64,000 bases of DNA from CADEDV01 sp964596345 (GTDB lineage Bacteria > Bacteroidota > Bacteroidia > Chitinophagales > Chitinophagaceae). The notes below the pieces were generated by a model, which searched no databases, had not been told where the DNA came from, and was given only the letters and a program-made list of their open reading frames with translations. How positions within the stretch are numbered: the first letter of the stretch is position 1; the number at the start of each line of letters is the position of its first letter. Of this stretch, positions 41,162 through 49,590 are shown in pieces. Both the position numbers and the translations under genes were made by a program. The stretch covers positions 186,001 through 250,000 of the forward strand of contig CAZQSZ010000005.1 in the NCBI GenBank assembly GCA_964596345.1, read 5' to 3'.

Positions 41162-41374
41162 ATGGAAAAGACATTAACACTACAATCTACGATCACTTGC
41201 CCCGAATGCGGTTTTCAGAAAGACGAAACTATGCCCACAGATGCTTGTCAATATTTCTATAAGTGTACAAATTGCGAAACAATGCTAAGGCCAAAGCAGG
41301 GTGATTGTTGTGTATTTTGCAGCTATGGCACAGTAGCTTGCCCTCCAATTCAATCGAACAAATCTTGTTGTTGA
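41162..41374 (+). CDS. GDCCVxC-domain small zinc-ribbon-like protein
   Basis: A 70-residue protein with 11 cysteines: CPECGF, KCTNCETML and the family signature GDCCVFCSYG, ending CC. Members of this family are usually encoded beside MerTP, as here, and in some organisms carry selenocysteine. The role is unknown; metal binding or a redox partner is likely. It lies 6 bp after merTP and is the last gene of that run. Confidence 0.8.
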   Translation: MEKTLTLQSTITCPECGFQKDETMPTDACQYFYKCTNCETMLRPKQGDCCVFCSYGTVACPPIQSNKSCC

Positions 41375-41396
41375 TAAATATTGACATTTCGGTGTC

Positions 41397-42053
41397 TTAT
41401 CTGCTCACCAGTAGGCTATTGACTACTTTAAAACTTACTGTAACCTCTTTTTTGCCCGTCAACTGCAGCGTATAAGTCTGATCGTATTCTTCAATAGATG
41501 TTACTTTAATGCTGTTACCTAATGAAATCGCATTTTTATCCAAATAATTCAGAAAAACCGGAGAATGATCTGTAACACCAGTAAAGGTCCCTTCTTCACC
41601 AGCTTTAAGAGAAGAAAGTAAAACAGATTTTGATTTGGGTAAGACACCATTTGCATCTGGTATTGGATCACCATGTGGATCAGCTTTTGGGAACCCTAAG
41701 AAATTGTCCAATTTATTGGTCAGGTCTTCACTATGTATATGCTCTAATTGTTCAGCCAGGTCATGCACCTCATCCCAGCGAAAACCCAATTTATCAACCA
41801 GGAACACTTCCCAAAGCCGGTGATTACGGATAATCCCCACGGCCACTTTTTTCCCCTTTTCTGATAACTTAAAACCTTTTGACTTTTGGTAAGTCACCAA
41901 TTTCTTCCCTGCCATCCGTTTCAGCATATCGGTTACAGAGGGAGCATGTACGCCCATTACCTGAGCAAGGGCTGAAGTAGCCACTACTTCACCGTTGGTT
42001 TCCTGTAACTTATAAATGGCCTTGAGATAGTTTTCCTCGGTAAATGAATGCAC
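41397..42053 (-). CDS. DtxR/MntR-family metal-dependent repressor
   Basis: A 218-residue protein with an N-terminal winged helix (residues 5-65, TSALAQVMGVHAPSVTDMLK), dimerisation helices and a C-terminal SH3/FeoA-like domain. Metal-site residues are H78, E101, E104 and H105 (EQLEHIHSED). E101 is where DtxR has the iron-type Cys102, so the site looks closer to MntR in that position. However, N8 and K11 replace the Asp and Glu of MntR. Metal preference is therefore open: Mn or Fe. It is divergent from the di-haem operon with a DtxR-like box between. Confidence 0.85.
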   Translation of the reverse strand: MHSFTEENYLKAIYKLQETNGEVVATSALAQVMGVHAPSVTDMLKRMAGKKLVTYQKSKGFKLSEKGKKVAVGIIRNHRLWEVFLVDKLGFRWDEVHDLAEQLEHIHSEDLTNKLDNFLGFPKADPHGDPIPDANGVLPKSKSVLLSSLKAGEEGTFTGVTDHSPVFLNYLDKNAISLGNSIKVTSIEEYDQTYTLQLTGKKEVTVSFKVVNSLLVSR

Positions 42054-42101
42054 AGTTCTAATTATTTTGGTGAAGGTAATAAAATAGGTATAAAAATTAA
42101 A

Positions 42102-42120
42102 TTAGATTAGTCTAAATTTA
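42102..42120. promoter_or_regulatory. DtxR-like operator between divergent genes
   Basis: TTAGATTAGTCTAAATTTA matches 14 of 19 positions of the DtxR/IdeR consensus TTAGGTTAGCCTAACCTAA. It lies 49 bp before the dtxR-family start and 47 bp before the di-haem gene start. That position allows one repressor to control both directions. Confidence 0.65.
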
Positions 42121-42166
42121 CTTTTATTGCGACCTAATATTGTAATTTTACCTGCCTTACGACAAA

Positions 42167-43363
42167 ATGAAGGAATTTAAAATTATAACTGCAATTGTTC
42201 TGGTCATTACAAGTGTAGTGGCGTGTGAGAAAATATTACCGGGAACTCCTCCCGGTGACGAACTGCTCGACGGACCAGTGGAAGGTCTTAGTTTCGAACA
42301 GAACCGTCAGTTTCTTGCAGGGGATGTAGCTTTAAATGATGAGATATTCACTTCTCAAAACGGCTTAGGTTCCATCTTTGTGGCTACGAGTTGTGGTAGT
42401 TGTCATGCGGGAGATGGCAAAGGACATCCGTTTACTACCCTCACAAGGTTCGGGCAAACGGATAGCACCGGCAACCAGTATCTCCATCTCGGCGGACCAC
42501 AGTTGCAAAACAGGGCTTTACCCGGCTACACTCCCGAACAAATACCGGCAGGTGCTACATTTTCAAAATTTACACCTCCAGCCAATACCGGGTTGGGTTT
42601 CCTGGAACTTGTTAGCGATGCAGATATCCTCGCAATGGCTGACCCAAACGATGGAAATGGTGATGGAATTAGCGGTGTCCCGAATTATGAGTATCTGCCC
42701 TCCTTTGTAAGTCCTTTCTCTAATGCAATCCCAAGAAATGGGAAGTATATCCACCGCTTCGGAAAAAAGGCGGCTGCTTACAACCTGTTACATCAAACGG
42801 TAAATGCCTATAACCAGGACATCGGTATTACATCAACGTTTCAACCAAAAGATGTTTATTCAGGCTTACATATAGATCCTGAAGTTTCTGATCAAACCAT
42901 CCACAATGTTGTTTTTTACCTGCAAACACTAAAAGCTCCTGTACAACGCAATCAGAATGATGCGGAAGTTATACAAGGCAAGAATCTATTCATACAAACA
43001 GGATGTGAAAGCTGCCATAAGCAATCATTAAAGACAGGAACTTCACCAATTTCTTCCTTGTCTAATAAAACCTTTCATCCTTATACTGACTTACTGCTTC
43101 ACGATATGGGCCCGGCTTTGGATGATGGCTATACTGAAGGCAGTGCCAAAACATCTGAATGGAGAACACCACCACTTTGGGGGTTGGGTTTATCGCCTAA
43201 TTCACAAGGCGGGCAATACTTTTTATTGCATGATGGAAGAGCAAAGAGTATCGAAGAAGCAATACTCCTGCATGGAGGCGAAGGTCAACAAAGCAAAGAA
43301 AGGTTTCAGCAGCTTTCCGTACAGGAAAAGAATAGCCTCATAAAATTTCTGAAATCGTTGTAG
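42167..43363 (+). CDS. di-haem cytochrome c lipoprotein (DUF1111-like)
   Basis: A 398-residue lipoprotein (lipobox SVVACE). Two haem-binding motifs are visible: CGSCH near residue 77 and CESCH near 284. The rest has the di-haem oxidoreductase (DUF1111/MauG-CcpA-like) layout, with GLGFLELVSDADILAMADPN, GKKAAAYNLLHQTVNAYNQD, and a C-terminal WRTPPLWGLG. It is an outer-envelope electron carrier or peroxidase-type enzyme. In this phylum, such proteins go with iron uptake; the DtxR-like box upstream supports that. Confidence 0.8.
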   Translation: MKEFKIITAIVLVITSVVACEKILPGTPPGDELLDGPVEGLSFEQNRQFLAGDVALNDEIFTSQNGLGSIFVATSCGSCHAGDGKGHPFTTLTRFGQTDSTGNQYLHLGGPQLQNRALPGYTPEQIPAGATFSKFTPPANTGLGFLELVSDADILAMADPNDGNGDGISGVPNYEYLPSFVSPFSNAIPRNGKYIHRFGKKAAAYNLLHQTVNAYNQDIGITSTFQPKDVYSGLHIDPEVSDQTIHNVVFYLQTLKAPVQRNQNDAEVIQGKNLFIQTGCESCHKQSLKTGTSPISSLSNKTFHPYTDLLLHDMGPALDDGYTEGSAKTSEWRTPPLWGLGLSPNSQGGQYFLLHDGRAKSIEEAILLHGGEGQQSKERFQQLSVQEKNSLIKFLKSL

Positions 43364-43376
43364 TATCATAATAAAC

Positions 43377-43817
43377 ATGAACAGAAAAGAATTTATAGTC
43401 AAGTCTTGTGCGGCCTGTATTGGCGCCACGGCGTTATCAACCATATTAAGTTCCTGCGCTGCCACCAAATTCGCCAATGGTAAACTAACCAAAGATGGAA
43501 TATTGATTGATGCAAAGGAATTTGTTTTAAATGAAAAGGGTAAATACCGGTTGTATGTCATAGTGAGAAATGATTCTTTACTCTTCCCCATTTGCGTGTA
43601 CCGCTTTAGTGATAATGATTACTCCGCTATCTGGATGCAGTGTGCTCACCAGGGTGCCGAACTGAATGTAGCCGGTGATTACCTGCAATGCCCTGCACAT
43701 GGAAGTGAATATGATAACCGGGGCAAGGTGACAAACGGGCCAGCCGATAGAGATTTGCGGACTTTCCCCGTGATGATTGATAACAACCAACTCTTTATTG
43801 ATTTGAGAAAAGCATGA
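43377..43817 (+). CDS. Rieske 2Fe-2S lipoprotein
   Basis: A 146-residue protein with a leader (MNRKEFIVKSCAACIGATAL; lipobox LSSC). The Rieske cluster is bound by CAHQG near residue 87 and CPAHG near 104, two Cys and two His. The fold is short, without ring-hydroxylating domains, so it is an electron-transfer protein. It lies 13 bp after the di-haem gene and overlaps the porin gene by 4 bp. Confidence 0.82.
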   Translation: MNRKEFIVKSCAACIGATALSTILSSCAATKFANGKLTKDGILIDAKEFVLNEKGKYRLYVIVRNDSLLFPICVYRFSDNDYSAIWMQCAHQGAELNVAGDYLQCPAHGSEYDNRGKVTNGPADRDLRTFPVMIDNNQLFIDLRKA

Positions 43818-45040
43818 GAACAATAATACTAAGCATTCTATCCGTTTTCATCTCATCTGTTGCTGTTGCCCAGATAGACCCGGCATTATTAAAAAGAACT
43901 TCAAAGGACACATCGGGTTTGTTACTTAACATGGATGCTGTATATAACCGTCCCTTTCTTCAGTTAGGCAAACTGCCTGTTGCATTGGGTGGATATGCTG
44001 AGGCCAACTACCAGTATTTGCAGGAAGACGGTATTACAGAGGGACACCAGTTTCAAATGCGCCGATTGACGTTGTTTGTGTCTTCTTCTATTTCCAAACG
44101 AATTAAGTTTTTAAGTGAAATTGAATTTGAAGACGGGACCAAAGAAATCAATATTGAATTTGCATCGGTTGATTTTGAGTTTGCTCCTCTTCTGAATATG
44201 CGGGGCGGTATTGTCATGAATCCTATTGGGGCTTTTAATCAAAACCATGATGGGCCTAAATGGGAATTTATTGACCGTCCTATTTCCTCTACTCAAATGC
44301 TCCCTGCTACCTGGAGTAATGTGGGCTTTGGGGTGTTTGGGAAAAAGTCAACAAAGGATTGGGTGTATGCGTATGAAGCTTATTTCACCAATGGTTTTGA
44401 TGATAAAATCATTGATAATGCAGCAAATAAAACCTTTCTTCCTGCCAGCAAAGAAAATAAAGACAGGTTTGAAGAAAGCTTCAACGGAAGCCCATTATTT
44501 ACTGGTAAGGTGGCTATACGAAACAGGAAGATTGGCGAATTGGGATTATCCTATATGGGCGGGATATACAACAAATATGAGGAAGATGGATTGGTATTGG
44601 ATAAGAAAAGAAAGGTTAACGTATATGCTATAGACTTTAATACTACGCTGCCTAAAATCAATACTTATATTAATGCTGAATGGGCTTGGGTGAATGTAGA
44701 TGTACCCGAAACTTATACCGAACAATTTGGTAAAAAACAACAAGGCGGCTTTATTGATTTTGTGCAGCCAGTTTTTAAGAAACCCGTATTGGGTTTTGAG
44801 AAATCGGTTATTAACGCTGCTTTGCGTTTTGAATATGTGGACTGGAATAATGGGAATTTTAAATCCACCGGGGACAATATCAGCGATGAAGTATTCTCCA
44901 TCGTTCCCGCTATCAGCTGGCGGCCTACTGCACAAACAGTAATACGGCTGAACTATCGTTACAACTGGCAGAAAGATATTTTGGGAAACCCTCCGGCTAA
45001 GTTGGCGGGGATTCAGTTTGGAGTAAGTACTTATTTCTAA
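43814..45040 (+). CDS. outer membrane porin-like beta-barrel protein
   Basis: A 408-residue protein with a signal peptide (MRTIILSILSVFISSVAVAQ) and many amphipathic strands ending in an aromatic residue (GVSTYF), typical of OprP/OprO-like phosphate-selective or substrate-specific porins. It has LGGYAEANYQYLQEDGITEG near the start. The substrate is unknown. With the di-haem and Rieske genes it may form an envelope electron-transfer or metal-uptake unit. Confidence 0.75.
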   Translation: MRTIILSILSVFISSVAVAQIDPALLKRTSKDTSGLLLNMDAVYNRPFLQLGKLPVALGGYAEANYQYLQEDGITEGHQFQMRRLTLFVSSSISKRIKFLSEIEFEDGTKEINIEFASVDFEFAPLLNMRGGIVMNPIGAFNQNHDGPKWEFIDRPISSTQMLPATWSNVGFGVFGKKSTKDWVYAYEAYFTNGFDDKIIDNAANKTFLPASKENKDRFEESFNGSPLFTGKVAIRNRKIGELGLSYMGGIYNKYEEDGLVLDKKRKVNVYAIDFNTTLPKINTYINAEWAWVNVDVPETYTEQFGKKQQGGFIDFVQPVFKKPVLGFEKSVINAALRFEYVDWNNGNFKSTGDNISDEVFSIVPAISWRPTAQTVIRLNYRYNWQKDILGNPPAKLAGIQFGVSTYF

Positions 45041-45551
45041 AATATCGGCGCAGTTATTCAGTTTTTCTAAACAATATTCTTTTTATATCAGTTTTTGGAA
45101 AAGCTTTGTCATGCAGGTTATAATATTTTGGGGGTGATTTAATTCATAACCAATGATGGACATAGCAGCAAATTGTTATTAGATGTCAAAATAGTAATCT
45201 GATCAGGATTGAGGAAAGATTTTATCGTGGCTGAGTTTTTTGAAAGTCATACACTTTTTTAGCACCTTGTAGTTTCAGTGTTGATGAGTTTAAATGGTAT
45301 AGCAGCATCTTTCATTGTAAGTTTGCTAAAAGTAAATTGAAGATTTACATTTTAATTATTGTGAATAAACGATGATGCTTAATTTATAGCTATTACCAGG
45401 CTACCAAAATGCCGTTGGTTGATTTTAATCTGGGCAGGGATTGTTTGTATAGCCCAGCCAGCTTTTGTACATTTAGGAAAACTTATTTTTCACTTTGATA
45501 AACAAAAACATATACTAAAAGCCGAAATTCCATTTGATCTACGATTGATCT
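45041..45551. other. 511-bp AT-rich intergenic stretch
   Basis: No frame longer than a few dozen codons has coding character, and no tRNA-like fold or clear terminator is seen. It separates the porin from the AraC-family gene on the same strand and presumably holds the latter's promoter, but I found no exact TAnnTTTG box. Confidence 0.5.
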
Positions 45552-46481
45552 ATGATTCGTATAAGCCTGTCCTCCGGTGAGCCGCTCCACCTTAAGCCAT
45601 CACCGAACCGAAAATTCACGGGGCTCCGGATTCCCGGCAGCATTTTATATAGCTCAGACAGGGCCGGTCATTCCGTATCCCTGCATATTTACCAGCACCG
45701 GCTTTATACGATTACACTCCGGCAATTTCAGTTTGCTAAAACCACCCAGGTCATTACCACAGAACCCAACAACTGGCTCAGACTGGAAATACCGCTGAGC
45801 GGAAAGCTTTCAGTTATATCCAGGGATGGCAACGAAATTCAACTGGATCCGGGTGCCTACCATCTTTCCGACCAGCCTGTTTTTGCCAGTAATCATTCCG
45901 AAGGGGAAAGTAGTATTTACGCTTCCCTCCATTTTTCCCCTGAACTGATTGCCGGGATCGGGAGCGGTCAACCAGTCGGTACCCGGCCACCCGGGCCGGT
46001 GCCTAAAGACCTGCTTGAGATGCTGTATGATATCCTGAAATGCCCTTTCCAGGAATCCCTGAGAGACTTCTACTATGCCAATAAAGTCCGTGAGATCCTG
46101 TTCACCCATACAGTCTCCCTACCTGTGGTTTTACCCGGTGAATTGAGCCCCGAACAGATCGCCCAGATGTATGAGGCCGACCGGATCATGGCCAATAACC
46201 TGGATGGCAAAATAACCATCCCTGAACTGGCCAGAAAGCTGGGGACCAATTTTGTGACGCTGAAGAAAAACTATGAAAAGGTATTTGGCATCGGATTATT
46301 CCCCCGGTTGATGCAACGGAAAATGGAGCATATCAAACTGTTGCTGGAAAAAACCGACAAACCACTGAAAGAAATCGCCGACCTGTCCGGATATCAAACC
46401 TTGCCGGGCTTTATTAATGCCTTCCGCAAGCGGTTTAAGATGACCCCAAATGACTGGAGAAAAGAGAGGCGGGGGTTTTAA
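45552..46481 (+). CDS. AraC-family transcriptional regulator
   Basis: A 309-residue protein. The N-terminal 180 residues are a cupin-like ligand domain (LRLEIPLSGKLSVISRDGNE). The C-terminal 100 hold two helix-turn-helix motifs (GKITIPELARKLGTNFVTLK; LKEIADLSGYQTLPGFINAF), ending in the family motif RFKMTPNDWRKERR. Ligand and targets are unknown. It stands alone with 511 bp before it and HipBA after it. Confidence 0.85.
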   Translation: MIRISLSSGEPLHLKPSPNRKFTGLRIPGSILYSSDRAGHSVSLHIYQHRLYTITLRQFQFAKTTQVITTEPNNWLRLEIPLSGKLSVISRDGNEIQLDPGAYHLSDQPVFASNHSEGESSIYASLHFSPELIAGIGSGQPVGTRPPGPVPKDLLEMLYDILKCPFQESLRDFYYANKVREILFTHTVSLPVVLPGELSPEQIAQMYEADRIMANNLDGKITIPELARKLGTNFVTLKKNYEKVFGIGLFPRLMQRKMEHIKLLLEKTDKPLKEIADLSGYQTLPGFINAFRKRFKMTPNDWRKERRGF

Positions 46482-46598
46482 AGAGAGCAGGCATAATGAA
46501 ATTGTCATCTTGCTTATTGTGTTGAACAACAATACCTTACAAGCAGCCGTCTATTTAGCCTGAATATATATGCTGGAAGTTTGTTTTAATGTAAATAA

Positions 46599-46630
46599 TA
46601 TTTTACAAATTATGATATATTTGTAAAATA
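46599..46630 (+). promoter_or_regulatory. hipBA promoter and HipB operator palindrome
   Basis: A perfect 12-bp-arm palindrome TATTTTACAAAT (46599-46610) and ATTTGTAAAATA (46619-46630) with an 8-nt spacer. It overlaps the -7 box TATATTTG (46616-46623). A dimer bound here would block RNA polymerase, fitting HipB autorepression. The ATG is at 46642. Confidence 0.7.
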
Positions 46631-46641
46631 TAATTAGCATT

Positions 46642-46953
46642 ATGAAAGGTAGGAAGCCTCAACTATTGCCGAGCACCGCTAAAATCCTGACAGAACTTGG
46701 TGAGAATATTAAGCTGGCCCGGTTACGCCGTAAGTTAAGTGCAGAGCAGGTGGCAGAAAGGGCTAATATCAGCCGGCCAACCCTGCACTCCATAGAAAAG
46801 GGCCAACCGGGGGTTGCTATGGGCTCCTATGCCCAGGTGCTTTTTGTATTGAACCTGGAAAAGGATTTATTAAAAGTGGCAGCGGATGATTTACTAGGCA
46901 GAAAGCTTCAGGATGCAAAATTGACAGTAAAGCAAAGGGCACCCAGAAAATAA
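46642..46953 (+). CDS. hipB: HipB-like antitoxin and repressor
   Basis: A 103-residue protein with an XRE helix-turn-helix at residues 19-75 (ENIKLARLRRKLSAEQVAER; ISRPTLHSIEKGQPGVAMGS) and a basic tail. It is immediately before hipA (4-bp gap) and behind a palindromic promoter. It binds HipA, neutralises it and represses the operon. Confidence 0.85.
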   Translation: MKGRKPQLLPSTAKILTELGENIKLARLRRKLSAEQVAERANISRPTLHSIEKGQPGVAMGSYAQVLFVLNLEKDLLKVAADDLLGRKLQDAKLTVKQRAPRK

Positions 46954-46957
46954 AGAT

Positions 46958-48226
46958 ATGGCAGCAACAAATTCAAAAAAAGAAATTCAAGTGTATGCTC
47001 ATTGGCTGGGTTTACAAGCGCCTTCGCTAATGGGTATATTGTCCGTTACAGCATCGAAAGGAAAGGAAACCTTTTCTTTCGAATATGCGGAGGAATGGTT
47101 GCAATCCGGCTTTTCCCAAATGATAGATCCAGACCTGCAACTTTATTCAGGGTCCTATTATCCACGGGATGATAAACCCAATTTTGGTGTTTTCCTGGAT
47201 TCATGTCCTGACAGGTGGGGAAGAGTATTGATGCAACGAAGGGAAGTTGCTATAGCAAAACAGGAGGGCAGGGCTGCAAAAAAATTACTGGAATCAGATT
47301 TTTTATTAGGCGTATATGATGGGCACAGGATGGGTGCACTGCGTTTTAAATCAGCGCATGATGGCCCTTTCCTGAACGACAACAAGACAATGGCTGCTCC
47401 ACCATGGACATCGCTAAGAGAATTGGAGCATGCGAGTTTTAAATTTGAAGAAGACAATACAGATGACCCGGAATACCTGAAATGGGTGGATTTGTTGATA
47501 GCCCCTGGTTCTTCTTTAGGAGGAGCCCGGCCAAAAGCAAGTGTGGTGGATGAACATAATAATTTATGGATCGCAAAATTCCCCAGCAGGAACGATGATA
47601 AAGATATAGCAGCCTGGGAAATGGTAACCAATCAACTTGCCATAAGCGCAGGGATCAATGTCGCTCAAGGAAGGTTGCTGCAGTTTAACAACCGCTATCA
47701 TACCTATCTCACAAAACGTTTTGACAGGACCATTGCAGGGGAACGGATTCATTTTGCCTCTGCCATGACCTTGCTGGGTCATATGGACGGAGAGGAAGCC
47801 TCCGGCGCAAGTTACCTGGAACTGATGGAGTTTATATCCCGGCACGGCGCTTCGGTAGAAAATGATCTCGAGGAACTTTGGCGAAGAATTGTATTCAGTA
47901 TCTGCGTTAAAAACACCGACGACCACCTGCGTAACCACGGTTTTTTACTTTCGGAAAAAGGATGGCTGCTTTCCCCGGCATATGATATTAACCCCAATGA
48001 ATACGGAAAAGGGCTAAGCCTGGCTATCACAGAAACAGATAACTCACTGGATCTGGATACCGCCATGGAAGTAGCGGGTTATTTTCGTCTGTCAGATGGT
48101 AAAGCTGCGCAGATCATACAACATATTTCCACTGTAGTGAAAGACTGGAGGAAAGTGGCAACAGCCTGTAAAATTTCTACTGCTGAACAAGAAAGGATGT
48201 CTGCAGCCTTTACTTCTGCAACTTAA
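46958..48226 (+). CDS. hipA: HipA-family serine/threonine kinase toxin
   Basis: A 422-residue HipA-like protein kinase, single-chain with the N-subdomain included. Motifs are GSSLGGARPKASVVD near residue 188 (P-loop-like, including the possible autophosphorylated Ser), IAKFPSRND, TYLTKRFDR, the catalytic NTDDHLRNHGFL near 323 and LSPAYDINP near 344. E. coli HipA phosphorylates GltX and induces persistence; the substrate here is unknown. Confidence 0.88.
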   Translation: MAATNSKKEIQVYAHWLGLQAPSLMGILSVTASKGKETFSFEYAEEWLQSGFSQMIDPDLQLYSGSYYPRDDKPNFGVFLDSCPDRWGRVLMQRREVAIAKQEGRAAKKLLESDFLLGVYDGHRMGALRFKSAHDGPFLNDNKTMAAPPWTSLRELEHASFKFEEDNTDDPEYLKWVDLLIAPGSSLGGARPKASVVDEHNNLWIAKFPSRNDDKDIAAWEMVTNQLAISAGINVAQGRLLQFNNRYHTYLTKRFDRTIAGERIHFASAMTLLGHMDGEEASGASYLELMEFISRHGASVENDLEELWRRIVFSICVKNTDDHLRNHGFLLSEKGWLLSPAYDINPNEYGKGLSLAITETDNSLDLDTAMEVAGYFRLSDGKAAQIIQHISTVVKDWRKVATACKISTAEQERMSAAFTSAT

Positions 48227-48304
48227 CACCAGCATTTGCCCCATTATTTTAATACTCGTTCATTTTCCGAAGGCGGGCATTTTGGTAGCAGAACTAGTAT
48301 AGTG

Positions 48305-48592
48305 TCATGATTTTTTCTTACTTGCTTTTGATTTATTTGTAAGCTCTTTTTTTATTACGTCAATGATTAATTGAACATCTAAATCCAACAATTTAGAAAG
48401 CTCCCAAATGTGTCTGAAATTAAATTCCTCTGGTTTGTATAATTTTTCAATATACCTGCTATGATTTAAACCCAGAGATTTTGCAATATTTGTCGGGTAT
48501 AGGTCTTCAATGTCACGCATTTTGCTTACGCTTCCCGCAAGAAACATTGATCTCAGACCTTTAAATGAGTTTTGTTTTTCCTCAGCCGCCAT
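48305..48592 (-). CDS. small HTH-like protein
   Basis: A 95-residue protein with LYPTNIAKSLGLNHSRYIEK reading as a helix-turn-helix, then FRHIWELSKLLDLDVQLIID and a lysine-rich tail. Similar small proteins in this phylum resemble XRE domains with altered spacing. Its partner is not evident; it is convergent with hipA. Confidence 0.55.
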   Translation of the reverse strand: MAAEEKQNSFKGLRSMFLAGSVSKMRDIEDLYPTNIAKSLGLNHSRYIEKLYKPEEFNFRHIWELSKLLDLDVQLIIDVIKKELTNKSKASKKKS

Positions 48593-48956
48593 TTTGTTGT
48601 TGTGATTCCTGAAAAGTTAGCGGCGTCCTGTGTATAAGTTGCTAAAAACTAACATTATGTAATCAAAAGCATACGAAATGTATCTTTTTTCATACTTTTA
48701 TAACTGGTTAAATAATTTGCGAATCTTCATATTGAATTAACTTATTTGAAGCTTTCGCTTTGAGTCTTGTCTTGGAAACCTAGGAATTTTCATTGGACAC
48801 AAGACGATAAGCAAGGGCTCACGTTTAGGCGTGGGCTCCCTTATTGTGTCCAAGGGCCTCCTAGGGCCTCCAAGCCGATTTGTGGAGTTCCACGTCTTTT
48901 TTTTGTTGCGAATTCCACTCAAAGACTCCCCGGAATGTCAACATTGTATCGCTATA
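48593..48956. other. 364-bp leader region of the sigma/FecR module
   Basis: The stretch holds no gene that I can support, apart from an in-frame extension upstream of the sigma start that lacks protein character. It contains a large imperfect hairpin at 48795-48851 and CT-rich repeats of GGGCCTCC near 48855-48871. The promoter was not located. Confidence 0.45.
48795..48851 (+). promoter_or_regulatory. large imperfect hairpin in the sigma-factor leader
   Basis: GGACACAA (48795-48802) pairs with TTGTGTCC (48844-48851). Inside lie AAGGGCTCACG-like and CGTGGGCTCCCTT segments, which pair imperfectly around a TTTAGG loop, with a bulge on the left arm. A competing pairing exists between GTCTTG upstream (near 48766) and CAAGAC (48800-48805). 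It may be an attenuator, a terminator without a T tract, or a protein site. Confidence 0.45.
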
Positions 48957-49493
48957 GTGCTTCGGCTAAAAGGTACACAGGACCCTTTATTTGCTGACTC
49001 CTTCCGGCGGGGAGAGGAGGCTGCTTTTGACTGCCTTTTCCGGGAATACTTTTCTGTACTTAGCTATTTTGCCAACCGCATCATCTCCAATCCCGATACC
49101 GCCCAGGACCTGGTGCAGGATTGTTTTGTGCAGCTATGGCAACGCCGGGAGCGGTTAAGTCATATAAAAGCTATTAAAAGCTACCTGTACAGTTCTGTGC
49201 GAAACCAGTGCCTGAAACACCTGGAAAAGCAGAAAAGGAAGGTTGGGTTAAATGAGCCGGTCAGAAATGAACCCAGTATTGAAGTAGCTGTTATTGCGGC
49301 TGAAACGGCCAGGGAACTTTATCAATTCATCGATTCGCTTTCCCCATCTCTCCGGCAAATCATCCGCCTGTATTATTTAGAAGGAAAGTCCAACAAAGAA
49401 ATCGCCGCCCAACTCAATATTGAACCCGACACCGTAACCCGGCAACGCCTGCGGGCCATCATGGCACTTAGGAAAACTAAAATTTCACTTTGA
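48957..49493 (+). CDS. ECF RNA polymerase sigma factor
   Basis: A sigma-70 ECF factor of 178 residues from the in-frame GTG at 48957, which is a normal length; an in-frame ATG at 48831 would add 42 residues of non-conserved sequence. Region 2 contains RRGEEAAFDCLFREYFSVLS and TAQDLVQDCFVQLWQRRERL. Region 4 contains LRQIIRLYYLEGKSNKEIAA with the recognition helix of AQLNIEPDTVTRQRLRAI. It is controlled by the FecR protein encoded downstream and should direct transcription of the SusC/SusD genes. The exact start is uncertain. Confidence 0.8.
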   Translation: MLRLKGTQDPLFADSFRRGEEAAFDCLFREYFSVLSYFANRIISNPDTAQDLVQDCFVQLWQRRERLSHIKAIKSYLYSSVRNQCLKHLEKQKRKVGLNEPVRNEPSIEVAVIAAETARELYQFIDSLSPSLRQIIRLYYLEGKSNKEIAAQLNIEPDTVTRQRLRAIMALRKTKISL

Positions 49494-49590
49494 TTAATTA
49501 AATGTCAGAAAAAAAACCGGGATTCGTATGTCCGGCATTTTGTCCTTTCCGGATCATATACCTACGGCGCCTAACAATTAAATTTATTGT

